Origin: Nipponacmea schrenckii
Lineage: Eukaryota > Mollusca > Gastropoda > Lottiidae
Direction: 5' to 3'
Length of the DNA stretch: 64,000 nt
NCBI GenBank assembly: GCA_030562195.1
Contig: JAUJPP010000011.1
Span: forward strand, 1,054,001-1,118,000
Under the pieces are notes generated by a model. The model saw only the letters and a list, made by a program, of their open reading frames with translations, did no database searches and was not told where the DNA came from. Position numbers and translations under genes: made by a program. Shown here one piece after another: positions 50,410-62,497 of the stretch. The stretch's first letter is position 1; each line of letters opens with the position of its first letter.

Positions 50410-52413
50410 CGAAATTTACACACCTCACACAGCCTAGGCTACAATAGTTGCAATTTTTTCGCAACTTCTCTAGACCTTCTGTAGTGGCGACGTTTCTAAT
50501 GAATATAAATTGGAACATTTTTGCAAAACCGGAAGTGCTGCGTTGCAACAAACCTAAAAAGTAGCAAATTGGCTCTAGCTGTCGCAATTTTTGATCGATT
50601 TTCTTCGGGTTTTCATTTTTGTAATCTGCAAGTAACTTCTGATCAGATAGCAGTTCAAAAATTTCAATTTTCAAAGATTTGTAGCACACATTTTCTTGCC
50701 GTTTTTTGCAATTTTTTGCAACTTTTTTGTTTTTAGTGTGATCGATCTGAAAAAAATTGAGCATAAGAAGCCCATGAAACTATTTTCAAAAAGTAGGTCA
50801 AAAGTTTTGCGTCACTTCGGGTTTTTGCGAAAAATTGAGTTTTACGTCATGTTGAATAACTTTCGGTTTTATTAATGTATGACATTCAAACTTGCATCAT
50901 TGGGTAGCCATTAGCCATATAAAAAAACGAAGAAAATAAAATCAAGGCCGCATGCGCAACTTTCGCCGCCATTTTGATTTTCCTGAAAGTGGCCGATTTT
51001 TATTCAGACATTATGGCTGGTCCGATCTTGATGATTTTGGTGTCAAATGAAAGAACACAAAAATTGTAGCCAAAACTGGGAAGCCGATTTTTGAATTTCG
51101 ATTTTGCTTTTTTGCAACTTCCGGTTGAATTTTTTCAATTTTTAAAAGCTTATTTCTCGTGACCTTGACCTTTGGTGACCGTGACCTTTAGTAGGTCAAA
51201 GGTCACTGACCTTGGCTATCAGTTGATACTTTGACCTTTGACCTCCGACGTCTACTTCCGGTTTTATAGCTGCCCGAAAACAGCGAAATTCGCAACTTTG
51301 GGCTGCTCTAGAGCGTGACCTAATTAATTTAGAGTGTTAATTTTTTCAGAGTCTTAAGTTGTTTTTTGTCCTCTTTCCAATGATATATAACAAAAGTTTG
51401 TAAAATGAAAATTGAAGTTTTTGATTTTTGAATATAACAAGTACATTTTGTCGTGTTTACGTTTTTTTGAAATGTATATGTGTATATTGCGTGCTCTATT
51501 GGATGTACAAACTTCAAATTTGTACCGTGAATAAACATTTTGAATGTGATTGGATTCACGCTAAAAAAAATGAAATGGGCGTGGCATATCCGGGTAAATT
51601 TCGAATTTACCCTTTTCATAGGTCAGCGAATTACGTCTGTAGGAAAAAGCGTTTTTTTAAAAAAGTACTTTGCACACAGATATCTCATTGCTTTGGTCAG
51701 TTCATCCAAGAAAATCAGATGATTCGGCCTGTTTGTTGCAATTTCTCGACAATAGCAAACCGGGTGATTTTTTTCTAATTTTGGAAGCTTATTTCTCGTG
51801 ACCTTGACCTTTGGTGACTTTGACCTTTAGTAGGTAAAATGTCATTGACCTTGTTTATCAGTTAATACTTTAACATTTGACCTCCGACGTCCACTTCCGG
51901 TTTTATAGCTGCCCGAAAACAGCAAAATTCACAACTTTGGACTGCTCTAGAGCGTGACCTAATTAATTTAGAGGGTTATTTTTTTCAGATTCTTAAGGCG
52001 CTTTTTGTCCACTTTCCAGCAATGAATAACAAAATTTTTTAAAATGAAAATTTAATTTTTGCACTTTTAAAATTAAAGTACATTTTGCTTTTTTGAAATG
52101 TATTTGTGCATATCTCGTGATCTATTAGATGTTCAAACTTCAAATTTGTACCGTTAATATACATTTCAAATGTGATTAGATTTACGCCAAAATAAATGAG
52201 ATGGGCGTGGCACATCCGGGTAAACTTACAATTTTTCATTTATATCGGTCAGCGCTCTACGTCTGTAGGAAATAACGTTTTTCAAAAAGGTACTTTGCAC
52301 ACAGATACCTCGTTGCTTTGGCCAGTTTCTCCCAGAAAATCAAATGTTTCGGGCTGTTTGTTGCAATTTTGCAACGTTAGCAAAGTCCCACTCTGTGCCA
52401 CGTGTGGCTCTAG
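50331..52413 (+). mobile_element. e26: Fam1 element, beta-b variant
   Basis: H1 50334-50359, T tract 50380-50409, b-type beta centre (about 50780-51130), two alpha units, CTAG 52410-52413. The composite site at 51193-51212 keeps all half-sites with a changed spacer base. Confidence 0.75.
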
Positions 52414-53914
52414 TTGCAGTGCGTTCTTCGAACGCACTGCTTTGTTTTCGAAATGTTTTTTTTGTGGGACTTTGCTACCGCAAAGTCCCAGTTTGTTTTC
52501 GGTTTGTCAATTCTTTTTTTTTTTTTTTTTTTTTTTCGAAATTTACACAGGGCACACAGCCTAGGCTGCTATAGTTGCAGCAATTTCACAACTTCTCTAC
52601 ACCTTCTGTTGTGGCGACGTTTCTATTAAATATAAATTGGAACATTTTTGCAAAACCGGAAGTGCTGCATTGCAACATGCTTAAAAAGTCGGTCAGTGGC
52701 TCTAGAAGTCGCATTTTTGGATCGATTTTCGTCGGGTTTGCATTTTTGGAAACTTGAAATAATTTCCAACAAGATGGCAGTTAAAAAATTTCGAAATTCA
52801 AAAATTCGTAGCACACATTTTTTTGCCGTATTTTGCACATTTTTGCAACTTTGCTATTTTAAGACCGATTGATCTGAAAATTTGGGTGCCTTCAAGTGCC
52901 ATGAATTTAAAAACATTGGCAGAGTCAAAATTTTTGCTTCATTTCCGGTTTCAACGTAAAACGGGTTTAAACTTCCGGTTGACCTACTTGTGCTGTAATT
53001 GATGTATCGCAACAAAATTTATGTCAATCTTAATTAAATTAGAAAAGAAAAAAACGAAGAAGAAAAAATCCGAACCGGAAGTGAAACTTTGGCCGCCATC
53101 TTGAAATGTTACTTTTTAGTAAAACTCAAAATGGGGCCTCAGGGTTATGTCTAATTTCCGTGATGTTTACATTTCTTGTAGCTTCAGTCGATTACGAAAA
53201 AAACTGTGGGAGCCGATTTTTGAATTTTGCTTTTGCATTTTTGCAACATCCGGTTGAATTTTTTCAAAGTTTGGAGGCTTATTTCTCGTGACCTTGACCT
53301 TTGGTGACTTTGACCTTTGGTAGGTCAAAGGTCATTGACCTTGGCTATCAGTTGATACTTTGACCTTTGACCTCTGACGTCAACTTCCGGTTTTATACCT
53401 GCCCGAAAACAGCAAAATTCGCAACTTTGGACTGCTCTAGAGCGTGACCTAATTAATTTAGAGTGTTAATTTTTTTAGATTCTTAGATTGTTTTTTGTCC
53501 TCTTTCCAACGATCTATAACAAAAGTTTTTAAAATGAAAATTGAAATTTTTGATTTTTGAAAATAAAAGTACAATTTGCCGTATTTACGTTTTTTTGAAA
53601 TGTATGTGTGTATATCTCGTGATCTATTGGATGTAAAAACTTCAAATTTGTACTGTGAATATACATTTTGAATGTGATTAGATTCACGCTGAAAAGAATT
53701 AGATGGGCGTGGCACATCCGGGTAAATTTTCAGTTTTCCATATATATGGGTCAGCGTATCACGTTTGTAGGAAATAAGTTTTTTTTTAAAATTACCTTGC
53801 ACACAGATACCTTATTGCTTTGGCCAGTTTATCCCAGAAAATCAGATGTTTCTGTCTGTTTGTTGCAATTTGCGACGTTAGCAAAGTCCCACTCTGTGCC
53901 ACGTGTGGCTCTAG
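52414..53914 (+). mobile_element. e27: short Fam1 element with stacked H2+H1
   Basis: The stack order is the reverse of e10, e13 and e16: H2 52416-52440 is outermost, then TTTGTTTTCG, eight T, then H1 52465-52490 and T tract 52514-52536. The body (52537-53910) has beta and one alpha unit, as in e20. The composite site is at 53332-53351; CTAG 53911-53914. Confidence 0.75.
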
Positions 53915-54596
53915 TTGTGGGACTTTGCTTTCAGCAAAGTCCCAGTTTGTTTTCGGTTTGTCAATTCTTTTTTTTTTTTTTTTTTTTTTTCGAAATTTAC
54001 ACAGGGCACACAGCCTAGGCTGCAATAGTTGCAGCAATTTCACAACATCTCCAGACCTTCTGTAGTGTCGACGTTTCTAATGAATATAAATTGGTACATT
54101 TTTGCAAAACCGGAAGTGCTGCATTGCAACATTCCTCAAAAGTCGGTCAGTGGCTCTAGAAGTCGCAATTTTCAATCGATTTTCTTTGGGTTTGCATTTT
54201 TGAAAACTTGAAACAATTTCCAACAAGATAGCAGTTACAAAATTTCGAAATTCGAAAATTCATAGCACACATTTTTTTGCCGTATTTTGCAAATTTTTGC
54301 AACTTTGCTATTTTAAGACGGATTGATCTGAAAATTTGGGTGCCTTCAAGTGTCATGAATATAAATACATTTGCAGAGTCAAAATTTTTGCTTCATTTTC
54401 GGTTTAAGCGTAAAAAGGGTTTAAACTTCCGGTTGACCTACTTGTGCTGTAATTGATGTATCGCAACAAAATTAATGTCGATCGTAATTAAATTTGAATA
54501 CAAAAAAACGAAGAAGAAAAAATCTGAACCGGAAGTGAAACTTTGGCCGCCATCTTGAAATGTCACTTTTTTGTAAAACTCAAAAAGGGGGCCCCT
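53915..54596 (+). mobile_element. e28: Fam1 element, 3' part lost in gap
   Basis: H1 53918-53944, T tract to 53990, then beta up to the gap. The sequence follows e21 closely. The last bases before the gap (GGGGGCCCCT) are a distorted form of the usual GGGGCCTCT, so the gap edge is low quality. Confidence 0.7.
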
Positions 54597-55096
54597 NNNN
54601 NNNNNNNNNNNNNNNNNNNNNNNNNNNNNNNNNNNNNNNNNNNNNNNNNNNNNNNNNNNNNNNNNNNNNNNNNNNNNNNNNNNNNNNNNNNNNNNNNNNN
54701 NNNNNNNNNNNNNNNNNNNNNNNNNNNNNNNNNNNNNNNNNNNNNNNNNNNNNNNNNNNNNNNNNNNNNNNNNNNNNNNNNNNNNNNNNNNNNNNNNNNN
54801 NNNNNNNNNNNNNNNNNNNNNNNNNNNNNNNNNNNNNNNNNNNNNNNNNNNNNNNNNNNNNNNNNNNNNNNNNNNNNNNNNNNNNNNNNNNNNNNNNNNN
54901 NNNNNNNNNNNNNNNNNNNNNNNNNNNNNNNNNNNNNNNNNNNNNNNNNNNNNNNNNNNNNNNNNNNNNNNNNNNNNNNNNNNNNNNNNNNNNNNNNNNN
55001 NNNNNNNNNNNNNNNNNNNNNNNNNNNNNNNNNNNNNNNNNNNNNNNNNNNNNNNNNNNNNNNNNNNNNNNNNNNNNNNNNNNNNNNNNNNNNNNN
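54597..55096. other. Assembly gap of 500 N
   Basis: An exactly 500-base run of N. Element polarity is plus before it and minus after it, so the second polarity switch lies inside or at the edge of this gap and cannot be read. Confidence 0.95.
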
Positions 55097-56410
55097 TACT
55101 CATCTACCAATTTTTGTGAAAAAATAAGACGAAAATTTTAGAAAAAACACGTGATTTTTCATAAATCACGCACAATTAATATAGAACTAAGAACAAAATT
55201 TTCAAATATTAAAAAGCGCAATTTTGATCAAAATATAAAGTGTTATACACCATTGGAAAGAATAAATTACGCGTAATAAGGACAAAAAAGAAATTTTGAC
55301 GTATGTAAATTATGTCACGTGACAGAGCTCTTCGAAGTTAAAAATTGAAATTTTTCAAATGGCTGTAAAACCGGAAGTTGACATTGCACAACACAAATGA
55401 AGACATCAATGGATAGATCTCGACAAGGGCAACAACTTTTGTGCAGGTCACATGGTCACCAAAGGTCAAGGTCACGATATATGAACGTTGGAAAATTAGG
55501 CACTGAGTGAAAAAAAAGAACCGGAAATGAAAGGTAAGCTAAATCGAAATTCAAAATTCGGCTTCCTAAGAATTGTTAGCAATCGATTGAAGATTACATA
55601 GACATCAAAATTACAATTGTCCGATTAACCCCTAAGGCCCAATTTTTCACTTTACAAAAGTAAGTGGTTTAATGATGGCGACTGATCTGCTACTTCCGGT
55701 TCAATTTTTGTTAATTATAAAATCATTATGGGTTAATAGTAACTAATTGCAAAAACAAAAATTCAAATATCTTTAGAATTCCGGAAGTGAAAATTCGAAG
55801 TTTAGCGACGTATGACGCCAAAACCGGAAGTGATGTCGACATTTTGAAAACAGATTTTTCTTGACAAGAAAGATGTTTATCAAACTGCAAATTTTGATTA
55901 CGATCTAATCAAAATTGCAAAAGTTAAAAAAAGTGTTAAATTTTAAAATTCAAAAGTCAGCAACAAAAGAAAAAATTTAAAAATTTTTAAACTGCTATTA
56001 TGTAAATCTAAGTTATAAGTAGTAAATAAAAAAAGTCCGAACCAGATTGGATAAAAAAAACAGCCGTGAGTTAGTAAACAAAAATAAAATTTGTGACGCT
56101 CTACGTCATTTCCGGTAGAACAAAAATGCGTCATTTTACATTTAAACAACAACGAGCACTAGATTACGTTACAATATCACGCCAGATTGTGTAAGACATT
56201 TGCAGTTATGGCTGGGGAGCGTGACCAGAAAGAGAAAAAAAAAAAAAAATAGTCATTTCGAAAACAAAGCAGTGCGTTCGAAGAACGCACTGCAAAAAAA
56301 AAAAAACATTTCGAAAACAAAGCAGTGCGTTCGATGAACGCACTGCAAAAAAAAAAAGAATTGACAAACCGAAAACAAACTGGGACTTTGCTGAAAGCAA
56401 AGTCCCACAA
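55097..56410 (-). mobile_element. e29: diverged Fam2-like element with three stacked hairpins
   Basis: It follows the Fam2/Fam3 motif order (CACGTGACAGAGCTC, AAACCGGAAGT, AGGTCAAGGTCACG, AACCGGAAATG) but is clearly diverged from the other copies. The body ends near GGCTGGGGAGCGTGACC (about 56234). The 5' stack runs outward: H2 56269-56293, H2 56322-56346, H1 56381-56407. The 3' end is lost in the gap. Confidence 0.6.
56250..56410 (-). repeat. Triple hairpin cassette array (H2, H2, H1)
   Basis: Three cassettes of about 50 bp in series, each made of an A tract, an ATTTCG or AAACCG lead, GAAAACAAA and a hairpin. The loops differ (GAA, GAT, GAA), so they are not a simple local duplication of one cassette. 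Confidence 0.7.
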
Positions 56411-58693
56411 CTAGAGCCGTACGCCTAACGGCACTGAAGCAGTGCGTTCCATCAAGGGATTTTTTCGTTAAGCAAAAGACAAAAGGGTTTATTAAAATAA
56501 AAAAATGTGCATCAGAAATGGATTTTGATTTCATAACAAACGCTCCCATACACCCCTTTTCCTCCTTTCCCCCTCTTTGCCCCTCCCCGTCCTTAGCCCT
56601 CATCATAAATTTAAAGATAGATAATAAGTTAAAATCATAATAAAAAATGGATAGAGTGTCGTTAATCAAAAAAGATATCCGGATCGCCGAAACTCATATT
56701 TGTTAATCGACCAAACGTAGAGAATAATACCCAATAGATTGTTTTATATATTAAATTCGCAATTTTCAGATGGCGATGAAACCAAAAGTAGATATCGTAC
56801 AAAAAATATATATATAGCATTGGATAGACAATGTCGAAGCTATATACAAATCGAAAGGTCACTAATGGTTCAAGTTGTCTTAAGTCGCCAGGGTATAACA
56901 TTGAGACACCACATAAATAGCGCGGCCTAACATTTTAAAATTTATATTGAATAGAGTTTCGTCTCTTAGACCATTATTCCAGTCACCTGATATTATTGTT
57001 GCATAATTATAAGAGATAAAATTTAAAATTCTAAAGGTTGTAATTTCGTTCCAAATATTCAATATTTACATCACCCACAACAGGAAAAACATATATAACA
57101 ACTTTGTATCATTTTAACTGGATGTAGAACGATTAAACTAAAAAAAAATTTTCAGATCGCTGAAACTTATATTATCTTGTAGGTCGCCCAAATGCAACAC
57201 ATTAAACAGATTGTTTTATAGGGAAAATTCGAAATTTTTCAAATGGCGAAAAAAGCGGAAGTATACATCTTACAATAAAGCTTTATATATCATTGGATAG
57301 AACTTCTCGAGAGCTATCATATTTGTACAGGTCAAAAATTCGTCGAAGGTCAACGTCACAATATACGACCCTTCAAAGTTTTTAAAAATTTTAATCGTTA
57401 AAAAATCAAAATCAAAATAAAAATTCAAAAATCGGTTTCCATATATATTTCGGCAATCGGTTATAGATTCTATATACATCAAAATAACACCAATCGAATT
57501 ACCCCCCGAGACCCTATTTCGATTTAAAGAAAAACACGCACAGTTAGTATAGAAGAAATTACAAAATTTTGAAATTTTTAAACGCGCAATTTTGACTAAA
57601 ATACCAAGTTTGATATACTAATGGGAAGATGACATTAAGCGTAAAAGGAATATGTAAGAAATTCTGTCCTATGTAAATTAGGTCACGTGATAGAGCTCTT
57701 TAAAGTTAAAATTCGTGATTTTAAATTTGGGCTGAAAAACCCGGAAGTGAACATCGGACAACAAATGTGAAGATACCATTGGGCAGATTTAATAAAGGGC
57801 AATAACTTTTGTTCAGGTCACAAGGTCACCAGAGGTCAATATGGCGAAATATGCCCTTTTAAAAAGTTTTGACTATTACTGAAAAATTTCAACCGGAAAT
57901 AAAAGAAAAGCAAAGTCGAAATTCAAAAACCCCTTCCCCATACTTTTTTGCGCAATCGATAGATGTTTTTAGAAAATCTAAAATTATGCAAATTAGATTT
58001 AACCCTGGGGCCCCCTTTTTGATTTTTACAAAAGTTAGTCATATCAAGATGGCGGCTGATCCGTTACTTCCGGTTCAAATTTTTTAAATTTAGCATTATT
58101 TAATAAACAATTGTAGCTAATTGCAAAATAAATTTTTCAAATATCTTCATTATTCCGGAAGTGAAAAATTCAACTTTAAAAGCAAATAAGATCAAAACCG
58201 GAAGTGATATCGAAATTTTGAAAATTAATTATAATTCGCAATCAAAATGTCTATATATCTGAAAATTTTTCAGATCGATCGAAATAAAATTGTAGAAGTT
58301 GAAAAAACCCCAAAAATTAAAATTAAAGCAGTCAGCGACAAAGTTGGGAAATGTATAATTCTTAAATTGCTATCTTGTAAACAAAAATTGAAAGCAATAA
58401 ACAAAAAAAACGCGATCAAAATTGATTAAAAACTTGTGTAAAAAATGAGAAAAAACCTAAAGTTAGTCATAGCCCCGTACGTCTTTTCCGGTTGGACAAA
58501 ATGGCGTCAAAATACATTCATATGATTTGAATTCGGGGGTTTTCCCCAGAAGAAATGTTAACAGTTCCCATGTGGCATTTGTAGTTTTGGCTGGGCGCGA
58601 TGGGAGGAATTCGAAAAAAAAAAAAAAAAAAAAAAACATTTCGAAAACAAAGCAGTGCGTTCGAAGAACGCACTGCAAAAAAAACAAAAAAAA
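56411..58693 (-). mobile_element. e30: Fam2 element, inverted partner of e14
   Basis: CTAG 56411-56414, C-rich tract 56552-56588, empty Fam4 site 56634/56635, body to 58613, A tract 58614-58636, H2 58652-58676, then an A tract to the next CTAG. Several homopolymer-length differences from e14 (for example near 57727, 58010 and 58015) look like sequencing or polishing errors. Confidence 0.75.
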
Positions 58694-60892
58694 CTAGAGC
58701 CGTACGCCTAACGGCACTGAAGCAGTGCGTTCCATTCAGGGATTCGTTCGTTAAGCAAAAGACAAAAAGGGTTTATTAAAACAAAAAAATGTGCATCAGA
58801 AATGGATTTTGATTTCATAAAAAACGCTCTCATCCCCCCCTTTCCCCCCTTTCCCCCTCCCCATCATTAGCCCTCATCATCAATTAAGATAGATAATAAG
58901 TTAAAATCATAATAAAAAATGGATAGAGGGTCGTTTAATCTAAAAAAGATATCCGGATCGCCGAAACTCATATTTGTAAATCGCCCAAACGTAGAGAATA
59001 ATACCCAATACAATGTAGATAGTTATATATATTAAATTCGCAATTTCCAGATGGCGATGAAACCAAAAGTAGATATCGTACAAAAAATATATATATAGCA
59101 TTGGATAGACAATGTCGAAGCTATATACAAATCGAAAGGTCACTAATGGTTCAAGTTGTCTTAAGTCGCCAGGGTATAACATTGAGACACCACATAAATA
59201 GCGCGGCCTAACATTTAAAATTTATATTGAATAGAGTTTCGTCCCTTAGACCACTATTCCAGTCAACTGTATATTATTGTTGCATAATTATAAGAGATAA
59301 AATTTAAAATTCTAAAGGTTGTAATTTCGTTCCAAATATTCAATATTTACATCACCCACAACAGGAAAAACATATATAACAATTTTGAATCATTTTAACT
59401 GGATGTAGAACGATTAAACTAAAAAATAATTTCAGATCGCTGAAACTCATATCTTGTAGATCGCCCAAATGCAACACATTAAACAGATTGTTTTATAGGG
59501 AAAATTCGCAATTTTCAAATGGCGATAAAAGCGGAAGCATATATCTTACAATAAAGCTTTATATATCATTGGATAGAACTTCTCGAAAGCTATCATATTT
59601 GTACAGGTCAAAAATTCGTCTAAGGTCAACGTCACAATATACGACCCTTCAAATTTTTTAAAAAATTTTAATCGTTAAAACATCAAAATCAAAATCAAAA
59701 TTAAAAAATGGGTTTCCATATATATTTCGGCAATCGGTTATAGATTCTATATACATCAAAATAACACAAATCGAATTATCCCCTGAGACTCTATTTCGAT
59801 TTAAAGAAATACACGCACAGTTAGTATAGAAGAAATTACAGAATTTGGAAATTTTAAAACGCGCAATTTTGAAAAAAATACCAAGTGTGATATATTAATG
59901 GAAAGATGACATTAAACGTAAAAGGAATATGTAAGAAATTCTGTCCTATGTAAATTAGGTCACGTGATAGAGCTCTTTAGATTTAAAAATTTCGTGATTT
60001 TCAATTGGCTGCAAAACCGGAAGTAAACCCCGGACAACAAAAGTGAAGATACCATTGGATACATATAATCAAGGGCAACAACTTTTGTTCAGGTCAAAAG
60101 GTCACCAAAGGTCAAAGTCGCGAAATATAAACCTTGAAAGTTTTGACAATTACTGGAAAATTTCAACCGGAAATAAAAGAAAAGCAAAGGCGAAATTAAA
60201 AAATCCATTCCCATACTTTTTTGCGCAATCGATGGATGTTTTAAGAAAACCTAAATTTATGCGAATTTCATGTAACCCTGAGGCCCCATTTTGAGTTTTA
60301 CATAAGTTAGTCATATCAAGATGGCGGTTGATCCGTTACTTCCGGTTCGGATTTTCTTAATTTACCATCATTAGATAGACAATTCTAGCTAATTGCAATA
60401 GAAATTTTTCAAATATCTTCATTATTCCGGAATTTCAAAATTCAATTTTAAAAAGCAGATAACAGAAAAACCAGAAGTGATAAATTTTTAAAATTAAATT
60501 ATTTTCGCAATCAAAATGTCTATATATCTGTAAATTTTTAGATCGATCGGAATGAAATTGTAGAAGTTGACAAAACTGCAAAAATTAAAATTGAAAAAGT
60601 CAGCGACAAAGTTCATTATTTTAAAAGTTTGAAAGTGCTATCTTGTAAAAAAAGATTAAAAGTAATAAACAAAAAAACGCTATCGATATTGATTAAAAAC
60701 TAGCGTCGCAAATAAGAAAAAACCTAAAATTAGACATAGCACTGTACGTCATTTCCGGTTGGACAAAATGACGTCAAAATACATTCATATTATTTACTTT
60801 CGCTGGTTTTTCAAAAGAAATTTTAACAGTTTTCATGTAGCACTTGTAGTTTTGGCTGGGCGTGATGGGAAGAATTCGAAAAAAAAAAAAAA
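58694..60892 (-). mobile_element. e31: Fam2 element, inverted partner of e13
   Basis: CTAG 58694-58697, C-rich tract 58833-58863, empty Fam4 site 58896/58897, body to 60878. A tract 60879-60892 runs directly into the CTAG of e32 without H2, whereas its partner e13 keeps H2 plus an extra H1. Confidence 0.75.
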
Positions 60893-62497
60893 CTAGATCC
60901 CCAGGCTTCGCGAGGTTCTGACGCAGTGCGTAGCAGTTTTGATATACGCTTTAAAACTACCCCACAAGTATCTATAGAAAACTATAGAAAACTAACATTA
61001 TTTTACAGAGTATAAGTCGTTTTTTTTTCAAAGCATAATTGGTTCGCTGAAACTCGTGTCATGTAGATCGCCCAAACGCATAATTCAACAAACAGTTTTT
61101 AACAATGAAATTCGCAATTTTCAAATGGTGATAAAACGGAAAGTATGCATCGTACATCAAAATATAATATATCAATGGATAGATCTTTTCGAGAGCTATC
61201 ACATTTGTGCAGCTCACAAGGTCACCAAATTTCAAGGTTACAATATACGACCATTCGAAGTTTTTATATATTACTATCAGGTAAATATCAAAATCAAAAT
61301 CAATATTCAAAAATCGGTTTCCAAATATGATTCAGAAATCAATATTACATTCTATAGACATCAAAATTACACGAATCGAAGTATCTCCAGAGGCCCCATT
61401 TCGATTTAAAGAAAATTACGCACAGTTAGTAGAGAAGAAATACAAAATTCTCAAATACTAAAAAGCGCATTTTTGGTGGAAATATGTGGTTTTATATATC
61501 ATTTCAAAGAGCAGATAAACTGTAATAAGATTCAATATGAATTTTTGTTATTTATAAATTAGTTCACGTGACAGAGCTCTTTAAAAATAAAAATCACAAA
61601 TTTCAATCGGTTATAAAACCGGAAGTAGACATCGGACAACACAAATGAATATATCATTGAATAGATATCATCAAGGGCAATAAATCGTGTTATGGTCACA
61701 AGGTCACCAAAGGTCAAGGTCACGAAATACGGGCCTTTGAAATTTTGGTCATTACCAAAAAAATTAAAATGGAAATAAAAGAAAATCAAAATAAAAAATC
61801 AAAATTCGGCTTCTAAACAAAATTGCGCAATCGACTCTAGTTATTAGATATGAAAAAATAACGAAAATCGCTTTATCCCCTGAGGCCCCATTTTGAATTT
61901 TACAAAAGTTTGACATTTCAATATGGCGGTTCATCTTTTGCTTACGGTCCGGATTTTTTCATCTTCGTTTTTTTGTATGACTATTTGTAGCATGTTGCAA
62001 AACGAAGTTTTGAAATATCTTAAGAATTCCGGAAGTTAGGTTTCTAAAATTTACAAGAGAATAACTTCAAAACCGGAAGTGACGTCAAAAATTTGAAAAA
62101 TAATTTGAGATCGCATTTAAAATGTCTATCTACTTATAATTTTTCAGATGGATGAGAATAAAATTGTAGAAGTTGAAAAAAACGCAAATATTGAAATTAA
62201 AAAAGTCAGCTACAAAAGTAATAAAATTAGCAGTTTTAAACTGCAGTTATGTAGCTAGCAGTTGAAAGAAGCTAACAAAAGAAGTTATGTCAAAATCAGT
62301 TGAAAAATAAAGATAATAAAGAGCAAAAACCAAAAAAACGCCATTGCCCACAGCTTGTTTCCGGTTGCTCTAAATGAAGTCATTTCACATTTAACAAATA
62401 CAAGTCTCGCAGTTTGAATAGGCAATAGCAACTAGTAGTTTGTGGCAAGTTGCCTTCTATGAGAATAATCGAATGTGAAATTCGAAAAAAAAAAAAA
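60893..62497 (-). mobile_element. e32: complete Fam3 element
   Basis: CTAG 60893-60896, GCAGTGCG arm near 60923, body to 62484, A tract 62485-62497, no H2. The TATAAAACCGGAAG box is near 61612 and GTTCACGTGACAGAGCTC near 61562. It is the inverted near-copy of e16. Confidence 0.75.

Larger units (their letters stand above)
56358..60892 (-). repeat. Right arm of long inverted repeat (e30-e31)
   Basis: Inverse partner of 24471-28991. Homology stops at the A/T tracts on both sides, where the neighbours differ (Fam1 versus H2 on one side; H2 and H1 versus Fam3 on the other). Confidence 0.8.

Noticed and set aside
56269..56346. CRISPR-like or integron attC-like series of hairpins
   Set aside because: The spacers are A tracts, the repeats are too few and differ, no cas or integrase genes are present, and the setting is eukaryotic. 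They are better explained as transposon 5' ends.
24471..60892. A single giant foldback (TIR) transposon bounded by the two Fam2 arms
   Set aside because: The arms end at element boundaries, not at target-site duplications. The 28-kb interior is the same array, and a second inverted pair has a different centre.
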